From positions 620,001 to 684,000 of the forward strand of contig CAVSEK010000013.1 in assembly GCA_963726975.1 (NCBI GenBank): a DNA stretch of 64,000 nt, in the 5' to 3' direction. Positions 16,966-24,313 of the stretch are shown here, piece after piece (positions within the stretch are counted from its first letter, which is position 1; each line of letters opens with the position of its first letter). Source of the DNA: CAVSEK01 sp963726975. GTDB taxonomy: Bacteria; Actinomycetota; Actinomycetes; Mycobacteriales; SCTD01. The position numbers and the translations under genes are program-made. The notes under the pieces were generated by a model. That model made no database searches. It was not told the DNA's origin and saw only the letters and a program-made list of their open reading frames with translations.

Positions 16966-16981
16966 GCCCGCTTGAGCGGGC
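16966..16981 (-). terminator. Weak hairpin between pilB and pilT
   Basis: GCCCGC TTGA GCGGGC begins right at the pilB stop codon. The 6-bp stem is short and lacks a U-tract; a second hairpin (CCGCCGGG-AC-GCCCGGCGG) follows near 16920-16937. It may attenuate transcription or stabilise the mRNA end rather than fully terminate. Confidence 0.35.
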
Positions 16982-18645
16982 TAGACGACGACGCGCAGGA
17001 TCTCCTCCAGCGACGTGACCCCGGCCCGGACCTTGCGCAGCCCGTCGTCGCGCAGCGTGGTCATGCCCTGCTCACGGGCGACCTGCCCGATGGTCAGCGC
17101 GGACGCGTGCTCGACCGCGAGCCGCTCGATGTCCTCGCTGACCGCCATGACCTCGTGCAGCGCCAGCCGGCCCTTGTAGCCCGTCTTCGAGCAGGCGCTG
17201 CATCCGCCCGGCCGGTAGAGGGTGGGCAGCGGCTCGTCCGGGGACCAGGGGAACCGGTTCTCCGCCAGCGACTCGCGGGTCGGGACGTACGCCTCCTTGC
17301 ACTTGGGGCACAGCCGCCGGGCCAGGCGCTGGGCGAGCACGCAGTCCAGGGCCGACCCGACGAGGAAGGGCTCGATCCCCATCTCGGTGAGGCGCACGAT
17401 CGCCGACGGCGCGTCGTTGGTGTGCAGCGTCGACAGGACGAGGTGGCCGGTCAGCGCGGCCTCGACGGCGATGTGGGCCGTCTCCTTGTCGCGGATCTCG
17501 CCGAGCAGCACGATGTCGGGGTCCGAGCGCAGGATCGACCGCAGCGCGGCCGCGAAGGTCAGGCCGGCCTTGGCGTTGGTCTGCACCTGGTTGATGCCGG
17601 GCAGCCGGTACTCGACCGGGTCCTCGACGGTGATGACGTTCACCTCGGGCCGGCTGACGATGTTGAGCGTCGCGTAGAGCGTCGTGGACTTGCCGGACCC
17701 GGTCGGCCCCGTCACGAGGATCATCCCGTACGGCTTGACGAAGCTCTTGCTGTAGATGTCGTAGTTGGACTCGGCGAAGCCGAGGTCGGACAGCTTGAGC
17801 ATCGCCGTGCTGTTGTCCAGGATGCGCATGACGATCTTCTCGCCCCACACGGTGGGCAGGGTCGCCACGCGCAGGTCGATCTTCTTTCCGTTGGCGTTGA
17901 CCGACAGCCGGCCGTCCTGCGGGATGCGGCGCTCCGCGATGTTGATGTCAGCCATGATCTTGAGTCGGCTGGTGACGCCCGACGTGATCGTCTTCGGCGA
18001 GCGCATCACCTCGTGGAGCACGCCGTCGATGCGGAAGCGCACCCGCAGGTCGCGCTCGGCCGGCTCGATGTGGATGTCGGAGGCCCGGTCCTGGATCGCC
18101 TGGGTGATCAGGAGGTTGACGAACTTGACGATCGGCGCGTCCTCGACGATCTCCTTCACCTTGCCGAGGTCGTCCTCCTCCTCGACGACGTCCATCGCCA
18201 TGGTGAGGTCGTCGAGCTCGGCCTCGCCGCGGTGGTAGCGGTTGATCGCGGCCAGCACGTCGGGCTTGGTCGCGACGACCGCCTTGACCTCGTAGCCGGT
18301 CATCGAGCGGATGTCGTCGATCGCGAAGACGTTGGCCGGGTCGGCCATCGCGACGACGAGCTTGCCGTCCTCGAAGCCGATGGGCAGCGCGTGGTGGCGC
18401 CGGCAGACCGCGTCCGGGACCCGGGTCACGGCGCTGCCGTCGACCGGGTAGTCCGACAGGTCGACGAACCGCAGCCCGATCTGCTGCGCCAGGGCAGCGA
18501 CGAGCTGCCCCTCGGTGAGGATCCCCAGGTCGACGAGGACGCGGCCCAGGCTGCGGCCCAGGCGCCGCTGCTCCTCCAGGGCAGCACCCAGCTGCTGCTC
18601 GGACAGCAGTCCGCTGTCGAGCAGGATGTCGCCGAGCTGCTTCAC
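16981..18645 (-). CDS. pilB: Pilus extension ATPase PilB with MshEN domain
   Basis: PilB powers pilus polymerisation. The 554 residues contain an N-terminal MshEN-type region (about residues 1-60) with two repeated motifs, QLGDILLDSGLLSEQQLGAA.. and SLGRVLVDLGILTEGQLVAA.., each ending in a Gln. A linker follows, then the GspE core: RASDIHIEP, IRD-like RFRIDGVLHEV, Walker A TGPTGSGKSTTLYAT, Asp box ITVEDPVEYRLPG, Walker B DIVLLGEIRDKET, His box LSTLHTNDAPSAI, and the zinc-binding CPKC...CSAC tetracysteine. MshEN domains bind c-di-GMP in MshE and relatives; the arginine usual at the start of each motif is not in its normal place here, so binding is uncertain. The GTG start (MKQLGD) has AGGAG upstream. 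Confidence 0.96.
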   Translation of the reverse strand: MKQLGDILLDSGLLSEQQLGAALEEQRRLGRSLGRVLVDLGILTEGQLVAALAQQIGLRFVDLSDYPVDGSAVTRVPDAVCRRHHALPIGFEDGKLVVAMADPANVFAIDDIRSMTGYEVKAVVATKPDVLAAINRYHRGEAELDDLTMAMDVVEEEDDLGKVKEIVEDAPIVKFVNLLITQAIQDRASDIHIEPAERDLRVRFRIDGVLHEVMRSPKTITSGVTSRLKIMADINIAERRIPQDGRLSVNANGKKIDLRVATLPTVWGEKIVMRILDNSTAMLKLSDLGFAESNYDIYSKSFVKPYGMILVTGPTGSGKSTTLYATLNIVSRPEVNVITVEDPVEYRLPGINQVQTNAKAGLTFAAALRSILRSDPDIVLLGEIRDKETAHIAVEAALTGHLVLSTLHTNDAPSAIVRLTEMGIEPFLVGSALDCVLAQRLARRLCPKCKEAYVPTRESLAENRFPWSPDEPLPTLYRPGGCSACSKTGYKGRLALHEVMAVSEDIERLAVEHASALTIGQVAREQGMTTLRDDGLRKVRAGVTSLEEILRVVV

Positions 18646-18734
18646 GCAGGAGCTCCTGGAGAGGGACGGACGTCGCACGAGGAGCGTCGGCGGGGGCCGC
18701 GCCCACCTGAAGGGGACGTACGGCGGCGGCGCGC

Positions 18735-19467
18735 TCAGTCGGCGGAGGACAGCTCCGCGGCCAGGGCCTCGAGCGCGAGGAAGGTCTCGGACTCGGGGTC
18801 GAGCTCGGCGGTGCTGCCGTCGCGGAAGCCCAGCGCCACGCGTGGGCCGGCCGACGCCGCCGGCGCCTCGGGCTCCACCGCGCGCTCGACCTGCCGCGGC
18901 ACGGCGACCTCCTCGGCGGTCGGGACGGCAGCGTCGGCCGGCGAGAGGAGCGGGACCGCAGGGGACGTCGCCGTCGTCGGGGTCGGCCTCGGGGTCGTCG
19001 TCGCGCTGGAGGTCGAGCGGCGGCTGCGACGGGCCGGCCGCAGCGCAGCCGCGGGCAGGATCGTCGCCGCCGCGGGCAGCGCGACCGGCAGGTCGACCCG
19101 GGCGGCCGAGCCGACCGGGGCGTCCGGCTCCGGGACGCGCCGGCCCCGGGCCGGCACGAGCTGCTGCGGCGGCGTGTCCAGCCCCACGGGCAGGGGCGGT
19201 CCGGGGCGGTCGGCGACCGGCGGGGCGGGTGCGGCGGAGGGTGCTCCGGCGACCGCGACCTCCGCGACCCGAGAGGCCGCGACCGTCCGCTCGGCGACGG
19301 TCGGCTCCGCGGCCGCGCTCCGGCGTCGTCTCCACGGCGGTCAGCTCGCCGAGGGTCCGCCCGGCGGCGGCCCGCTCGGCGGGGACCCAGGCCGGCAGGG
19401 CCGGCAGCGGCGCTCCCCCGCGCGCGTGCTTGCCGCGCGGTCGGCGGCGCCAGGGCAGCCAGCGCAT
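18735..19467 (-). CDS. Hypothetical pilus-cluster protein (one frameshift as sequenced)
   Basis: I do not recognise a family. The N-terminus is strongly basic (MRWLPWRRRPRGKHARGG), followed by PALPAWVPAERAAAGRTLGELTAVETTPE. The frame then changes near 19318 and continues into a Pro/Ala/Val-rich region (VGLDTPPQQLVPARGRRVP). It ends with an acidic tail, LGFRDGSTAELDPESETFLALEALAAEL. About 243 residues, no clear membrane helix. The ATG overlaps the GTPase stop (ATGA), so it belongs to the roadblock/DUF4388/GTPase operon, and pilB follows after 89 bases. It may be an adaptor between GTPase and motor; this is inference from position. Confidence 0.55.
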
Positions 19468-20003
19468 CAGCCCACCGCCGCGGGCTGCTCGAGGGAGTCG
19501 AGCACGGCGTGCAGCAGGGCCAGCAGCACCGCCTTGACCGACTCGCGGTCGGTCGCGTCGCAGGGGACGACGGGCACGTCGGGGGCGAGGGCGAGGACGT
19601 CGCGCAGGTGCTGCTCCCCTGCCGGGTCCAGCCCTGCCGCCCGGTTCAGGGCGACCACGAACGGCACGCGGGCCATCCGGCGGAAGGCGTCCAGGATGCT
19701 CAGCGCCTCGGCGAGCGACTCCTCGCGCTCCGCGTCGACGAGCAGGACGTAGCCGAGCATGCCCTCGCCGAGGATCTCCCACATGAAGTCGAACCGGTCC
19801 TGGCCGGGCGTCCCGAACAGGTAGAGCACGAGCTCCCGGTCGATGGTGATGCGGCCGAAGTCCATGGCGACGGTGGTCCCCGCCTTGCGGGAGCGCGTCT
19901 CGTCGGTGATCTCCCGCTCGGTCGACAGCACGGTGATCTCGCTGATCGTGCGGATGAGCGTGGTCTTCCCGGCGGCGAAGGGGCCGGTGACGACGATCTT
20001 CAC
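19467..20003 (-). CDS. MglA/Cvn-type small Ras-like GTPase
   Basis: This 178-residue protein starts GTG (MKIVVTGPFAAGKTT) behind GGAGG. The P-loop is GPFAAGKTTLIRTI; switch II is LFGTPGQDRFDFMWEIL, with Thr-Pro-Gly-Gln as in MglA-like bacterial GTPases. The guanine-specificity NKxD motif is reduced to ALNRAAGLD. Related actinobacterial proteins are the CvnD GTPases of Streptomyces conservons; MglA of Myxococcus sets the pole at which pili work. It is encoded with a roadblock protein, a DUF4388 protein and pilB, so control of pilus assembly is a reasonable inference. Confidence 0.85.
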   Translation of the reverse strand: MKIVVTGPFAAGKTTLIRTISEITVLSTEREITDETRSRKAGTTVAMDFGRITIDRELVLYLFGTPGQDRFDFMWEILGEGMLGYVLLVDAEREESLAEALSILDAFRRMARVPFVVALNRAAGLDPAGEQHLRDVLALAPDVPVVPCDATDRESVKAVLLALLHAVLDSLEQPAAVG

Positions 20004-20047
20004 CGCGGGTCCCCCTCCGCGCCGGCGGCTCGGTGTGCGCGCGCTCA

Positions 20048-21211
20048 CTACAGTCCCCTCACGCCGGCGATGAGCCGCAGCAGCAGGCTCTTGTTGATGC
20101 TCGGGTCGCGCTCCAGCGCGCCCGGGGCGAGCTCCAGACCTTCCGGCGCCAGCGCCGCCGAGCCGTGCACCGCCCCGACGACCGGCCCGCCGCGCAGGTG
20201 CGCGGGCACCTGCTCCGGGTGGTCGGGCGTCCGCGCCGGGGTGAACGGCTCGGGGCGCTCGGGCACCACGGCCGCGCGGGCGGGGACCGGGGCGGCCGGC
20301 GCCGGGACGACCTGCACCGGGACCGCGACGGCGGGCGGGACGCCGGCCGGGGCCGGCACGAGCGGCGCGGCAGCGGCGGGCACCGGTCCCGACGACCGCC
20401 CCCCGAGCGGTGTGGCGGCCGCCCCGTCGACCGGCTCCTGCGGGAGCGGCTGGCCCTCGAGCGCGGCGAGCAGCTGCTGGCGGCGCAGCAGCGCCGAGGT
20501 GCCGTCCGGCCCCGCGTCGCGCACCTGCAGCAGGCCGCGCTCGACGAGCCCGGCGAGCGCGCCGACGGTGGCGTAGTCGCCGCGGCCGGTGAGCGTGACG
20601 AGGTCTCCGACGGACCGGCGGCCGTCCACGACCGACAGGAGCTGCCACTCGTCCCGGGAGAGCACGGGCGGCTCCGCGGGGGTCGGCGCCAGGCAGACGA
20701 CGGCGTCGCGCGCCGGCACGGCGGCGGTCAGGGCGGGCCAGGTGGCCAGCCGGCGCTGGCCCTCCTCGACCACGGTCTCGACGGGCAGCGCCGCACCGAG
20801 GTCGTCGGGGTCGGGCTCGTCGACGACGAACGTGAAGGCACCCTCGGTCCAGCGCATGAGGTCGAAGACGGCGTCGGTGGCCTGCTCGGCCGCGACGGTG
20901 CGCGCGGTCGCGGCGTCCAGGTGCCCGCCCTCGACGAGGGTGCGCCCCAGCCCGGCGGTCGGGTCGTCGACGAGCAGCTCGACGGCACTGGCGAGGGCCT
21001 CGTCGTCGACGAGGCCGGCACCGACGAGCCGCCGCCCGAGCGCCTGGCGCACGACGTCGGACCGCGCGCCCGTGACCTGGCCCTCGCGCAGGTGCACGGC
21101 GCCGTGCACGCCCTGCCGGCGCAGGTGCAGCGTGCCGGTCTTCTTCGTGTAGCTGAGCAGCTGGAAGATGTCCGGCAGGCTGAACGCGTCCAGCGTCCCC
21201 TCGAGCCTCAT
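20048..21211 (-). CDS. DUF4388 (PATAN-like) domain protein
   Basis: The 387-residue protein begins MRLEGTLDAFSLPDIFQLLSYTKKTGTLHL, a clear DUF4388 start. It continues with the same small beta unit (GAVHLREGQVTGARSDVVRQALGRRLV) and helical repeats with GRTLVEGGHLDAATARTVAAEQATDAVFDLMRW. A winged-helix-like segment follows (SVVDGRRSVGDLVTLTGRGDYATVGALAGLVERGLLQV). The last 130 residues are Pro/Ala-rich, ending with DPSINKSLLLRLIAGVRGL. DUF4388/PATAN proteins are signalling adaptors in gliding and twitching systems. It sits between the roadblock gene and the GTPase in the same direction, 44 bases before the GTPase start. Confidence 0.82.
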   Translation of the reverse strand: MRLEGTLDAFSLPDIFQLLSYTKKTGTLHLRRQGVHGAVHLREGQVTGARSDVVRQALGRRLVGAGLVDDEALASAVELLVDDPTAGLGRTLVEGGHLDAATARTVAAEQATDAVFDLMRWTEGAFTFVVDEPDPDDLGAALPVETVVEEGQRRLATWPALTAAVPARDAVVCLAPTPAEPPVLSRDEWQLLSVVDGRRSVGDLVTLTGRGDYATVGALAGLVERGLLQVRDAGPDGTSALLRRQQLLAALEGQPLPQEPVDGAAATPLGGRSSGPVPAAAAPLVPAPAGVPPAVAVPVQVVPAPAAPVPARAAVVPERPEPFTPARTPDHPEQVPAHLRGGPVVGAVHGSAALAPEGLELAPGALERDPSINKSLLLRLIAGVRGL

Positions 21212-21232
21212 GCGCGGCCTCGACCTCCGGGC

Positions 21233-21898
21233 TCAGGACCAGCGGGGCGGCTCGACCGGCAGCACCGAGCCGCCGAGTGCGCCGAGCACACCGCCGGGCG
21301 GGGTGTAGGACGAGGTCCAGGACGGCGCCACGGACGCCGGGAGCGGCGAGCTGTCCGGCACGGGCGCCGGGGACGACGAGGGCGGCACGACGCTCAGCAG
21401 CGGCTCGGCGGGCGGCGCCGGGACAGCAGCCGGGACGGCCGCGACGCGCGGCGCGTCCTCGACGGGCCCCGCCTGCGACGGGACGTCGGGGCGGGTCTCG
21501 GGCTCGGCGACGTCGCGCAGGACCGCCCCCACCGCGGCGGCCGCCCGGCGCACCTCGTACATCATCAGGCCGGTCTTGGCGCCCTGCGCCGCGACGGCGA
21601 CGAGGACGGCCTCGTCGTCGGCGGAGACCAGGAACACCGTGCCGGTCGCGCCCTCGATCCACACCTGGGACAGCTCGCCGCGGCCGAGCCCGGTGGCCGC
21701 GCGCTCACCGAGGGACAGCAGCGCGGCGCTCATCGCGGCCACCCGGTCCTCGTCCATGCCCTCCGGGAGGGCCGAGGCCATCGGCAGGCCGTCGAAGCTC
21801 ACGACAGCGGCGGCCTCGAGCTCGGCGTTGTGCCCGAGCAGGGCGGCCAGGGCGCGGTCGAGCCGGGCGGACCGGCTCTCGGGGTGCAGGTCGGACAC
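21233..21898 (-). CDS. Roadblock/LC7 domain protein (MglB/CvnB-like)
   Basis: The first 125 of 221 residues form a roadblock/LC7 domain: RLDRALAALLGHNAELEAAAVVSFDGLPMASALPEG (in parts), DRVAAMSAALLSLGERAATGLGRGELSQVWIEG, and TVFLVSADDEAVLVAVAAQGAKTGLMMYEVRRA. Such proteins dimerise and act as partners or GAPs of MglA-like GTPases. The remainder is a Pro/Ala/Ser-rich tail ending PVEPPRWS. The GTG start is preceded by GAGGAG. It is the first gene of the module that runs into pilB and lies 46 bases downstream of aroE. Confidence 0.88.
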   Translation of the reverse strand: MSDLHPESRSARLDRALAALLGHNAELEAAAVVSFDGLPMASALPEGMDEDRVAAMSAALLSLGERAATGLGRGELSQVWIEGATGTVFLVSADDEAVLVAVAAQGAKTGLMMYEVRRAAAAVGAVLRDVAEPETRPDVPSQAGPVEDAPRVAAVPAAVPAPPAEPLLSVVPPSSSPAPVPDSSPLPASVAPSWTSSYTPPGGVLGALGGSVLPVEPPRWS

Positions 21899-21944
21899 GG
21901 GCTGCTCCTCGCAGACGACGACGGCCGGGGCACGGCCGTTGCCG

Positions 21945-22766
21945 TCATCTCGGCGGGAGCGAGCCGCTCCTTGAGAGCCGTCCGCCGGGCAGGGCCGCGC
22001 GCATCTGCGGCAGCGGCGCGGGCCGTCCGGTCATGAGCTGGACCTGCCGGGCCGCCTGGTGCAGCAGCATCGCCGCCCCGCTGACCACCGGTCCGCTCCA
22101 GGCCCGCACCAGCGGGGTCGGCCAGGGGTCGTAGACGACGTCGAGCAGCACCCCGGAGCCGGTCACCCGCGCGCCGACCCGGTCGTCGAGGGCGCCGGCC
22201 GGGACGGTGCTGATGACGACGTCGGCGTCGGACAGCTCGGTGAGGTCCAGCGGGAGGAGCCGGGGCTCGACCCCGAGCCGCTCGGCCGCCGACCGCAGCG
22301 CCGCGGCGCGCGAGGCGTCGCGCAGCAGGACCCGCGGGCGGCGCTCGCCGAGCTGCGCCAGGGCCGCGAGCGCGGAGGCCGCGGTCGCGCCGGCACCGAC
22401 GACGACGCCTGCCGACGCCGTCCGGGCGCCTCCCTCCGCGAGGGCGTCGACGATCCCGCCCACGTCGGTGTTGTCGCCGTGCCGCTCGCCGTCGCGGAGC
22501 ACGAGGGTGTTGGCCGCACCGGTCGCCCGGGCGAGACCGCTCACCACGTCGAGCAGCGGGAGCACGGTCTGCTTGAGCGGCATCGTCAACGACAGGCCGA
22601 CCCACTCCGGGCCGAGCGCCTCGAGCAGCCCCGGCAGCTCCTGGGGCCCGACGTCGAGCGCGTCGTAGCGCCAGTCCAGACCGAGCGCTGTGTACGCCGC
22701 GCGGTGCAGCGCGGGCGACAGGCTGTGCGCGACCGGCCGCCCGAGGACGGCGGCGCGGCGGGTCAG
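21945..22766 (-). CDS. aroE: Shikimate dehydrogenase
   Basis: AroE reduces 3-dehydroshikimate to shikimate with NADPH. The N-terminus TRRAAVLGRPVAHSLSPALH carries the shikimate-binding SLSP motif. SLTMPLKQTVL holds the catalytic lysine, then ANTLVLRDG, GDNTDVGGI, and a dinucleotide loop VGAGATAASALAAL. Length about 273 residues is normal. No ATG, GTG or TTG lies far enough upstream to include the SLSP motif; the best start is a CTG overlapping the mltG stop (CTGA). It completes the aro set split by the pilus cluster. Confidence 0.93.
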   Translation of the reverse strand: MTRRAAVLGRPVAHSLSPALHRAAYTALGLDWRYDALDVGPQELPGLLEALGPEWVGLSLTMPLKQTVLPLLDVVSGLARATGAANTLVLRDGERHGDNTDVGGIVDALAEGGARTASAGVVVGAGATAASALAALAQLGERRPRVLLRDASRAAALRSAAERLGVEPRLLPLDLTELSDADVVISTVPAGALDDRVGARVTGSGVLLDVVYDPWPTPLVRAWSGPVVSGAAMLLHQAARQVQLMTGRPAPLPQMRAALPGGRLSRSGSLPPR

Positions 22767-23863
22767 TAGACCCCCTCGGCCTTGGCCTTGTCCTTGGCGC
22801 GCAGGAACTCGCCGTAGTCGTTCGTGAACAGCGACGAGCCGTCCTTGGCCACGGTGACGAAGTAGACGTAGTCGCCGTCGGCCGGGCTGAGGGCCGCCTC
22901 CAGCGCGTCCTGGCCGGGTGAGTCGATCGGCGTCGGAGGCAGCCCGGTGTTCTGGTAGGTGTTGTAGGCCGACTCCTGCTTGAGGTCGTCCAGCGTGAGC
23001 CGGGCCTTCTTCTCCTCGCGCAGGTAGTTGACCGTCGAGTCGAACTGCAGCGGCATCCGGCGGTCGAGCCGGTTGTAGACGACCCGGGCCACCTTCGCGC
23101 GGTCGGGCGCGAACGCCGTCTCCTTCTCGATGAGGCTGGCGGTGGTGACGACCTCGTACGGCGTGCGGCCCAGCGACGCGGCCCGCGCCTCGAGGTCGAC
23201 CGCGCGGGCCGCCCGGGAGAAGCGCTCCGTCATGAGCCGCAGCGTGTCGACCGCGGAGGTGCCGGGCTCCACGTCGTAGGTGGCGGGGAACAGGAACCCC
23301 TCCACCTGCCCGTCGGCGTAGGGCGGGAGCCCGAGGGCCGCCGGGTCGGCGACGGCGGCCTGCAGGTCCGCCAGCGGCACCTCGGTGGCGTCGGCGATCT
23401 TCTGCAGCGCCGCCGCGAGCGGGAGCCCCTCGGCGAGCGTGACCCGGCTGCGCGCCCGGGCGCTGGGGTCGAGCAGCAGCTGCACGGCGGCGGCACCGCT
23501 CATCTGCAGGTGCATCCGGTAGAAGCCGGGCTGCACCGAGCGCGAGCGCGGCTCGGCCGTCGCGGCCCGGCGGAAGGCGGCCGCGCTCTTGACGACGTCC
23601 TCCTCCGCCAGCGTCGTGGCGATCTGCCCGGCGGTCTGGCCGTCCCGGACCTGCACGAGCACCTCCCCGCTGCCGGCGCCGGAGTAGTCGGCCACCGAGC
23701 TGCCGCGCAGGCTGCTGATCACCGAGCGGCCGCCGACGACGGCGCCACCGAGCAGCGCGACGACCAGCAGGCCGAAGACGACGAGCGCGAGGAGCCTGCC
23801 CCTGCGCCGCCGCCGGGGCGGGAGGGCCGGACGGCGGAGCGGGAGGTCCGTGAGGTCGCTCAC
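22763..23863 (-). CDS. mltG: Endolytic transglycosylase MltG (YceG-like)
   Basis: MltG cleaves nascent glycan strands at the membrane and terminates peptidoglycan polymerisation. The 366-residue protein has a basic cytoplasmic start (RRPALPPRRRRRG), one membrane helix (LLALVVFGLLVVALLGGAVVG) and the YceG domain. Diagnostic parts are VEGFLFPATYDVEPGTS, TTASLIEKETA (catalytic Glu), VVYNRLDRRMPLQFDSTVNY, and SAYNTYQNTGLPPTPIDSPG. It follows ruvX after 36 bases and runs into aroE, the same order as in mycobacteria. Confidence 0.96.
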   Translation of the reverse strand: MSDLTDLPLRRPALPPRRRRRGRLLALVVFGLLVVALLGGAVVGGRSVISSLRGSSVADYSGAGSGEVLVQVRDGQTAGQIATTLAEEDVVKSAAAFRRAATAEPRSRSVQPGFYRMHLQMSGAAAVQLLLDPSARARSRVTLAEGLPLAAALQKIADATEVPLADLQAAVADPAALGLPPYADGQVEGFLFPATYDVEPGTSAVDTLRLMTERFSRAARAVDLEARAASLGRTPYEVVTTASLIEKETAFAPDRAKVARVVYNRLDRRMPLQFDSTVNYLREEKKARLTLDDLKQESAYNTYQNTGLPPTPIDSPGQDALEAALSPADGDYVYFVTVAKDGSSLFTNDYGEFLRAKDKAKAEGVY

Positions 23864-23899
23864 CCGGTCACCCTAGCCAGGCGCGGCCGCGCCGCCGGG

Positions 23900-24313
23900 T
23901 CAGCCACGCGCCAGCACGGTCTCGAGCAGCGCGACGGCGGCCGCCTGGTCGACGACCGCACGGGCGGACCGGGCGTCCCGACCGGATGCCCGCAGGGCCT
24001 GCGTCGCCGTGACCGTCGTGAGCCGCTCGTCGACCAGCTCGACCGGCACCGGCGCGACCAGCGGCTCGAGGCGCCGGGCGAAGGCCCGCGCCATGTCGGC
24101 CGACGCCGACCGCGCCGACCCGGACAGCGAGGTCGGCAGGCCGACGACGACGAGGACCGCACCGCGGTCGGCGACGAGCTCGGCGACCCGGGCGTGGCCG
24201 GGCGCCGGCACCGTCTCGACGGGGCTGGCGAGCACCCGGTCGGGATCGCTGGCGGCGACGCCCACCCGCACCGTGCCCACGTCGACCGCGACCACGACGC
24301 CCGGGCGGCTCAC
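23900..24313 (-). CDS. ruvX: Holliday junction resolvase-like protein RuvX/YqgF
   Basis: This 137-residue YqgF-family RNase H-fold protein is implicated in 16S rRNA processing and junction resolution. It shows AVDVGTVRVGVAASDP (first catalytic Asp), VVVGLPTSLSGSARSAS, VELVDERLTTVTA and ARAVVDQAAAVALLE. The GTG overlaps the alaS stop by GTGA. Confidence 0.94.
   Translation of the reverse strand: MSRPGVVVAVDVGTVRVGVAASDPDRVLASPVETVPAPGHARVAELVADRGAVLVVVGLPTSLSGSARSASADMARAFARRLEPLVAPVPVELVDERLTTVTATQALRASGRDARSARAVVDQAAAVALLETVLARG

Noticed and set aside
16972..19752. 926-codon plus-strand open frame opposite pilB
   Set aside because: It is the antisense shadow of pilB and the next gene: low-complexity Arg/Asp/Val-rich product, no domain, and the minus-strand product is a canonical PilB.
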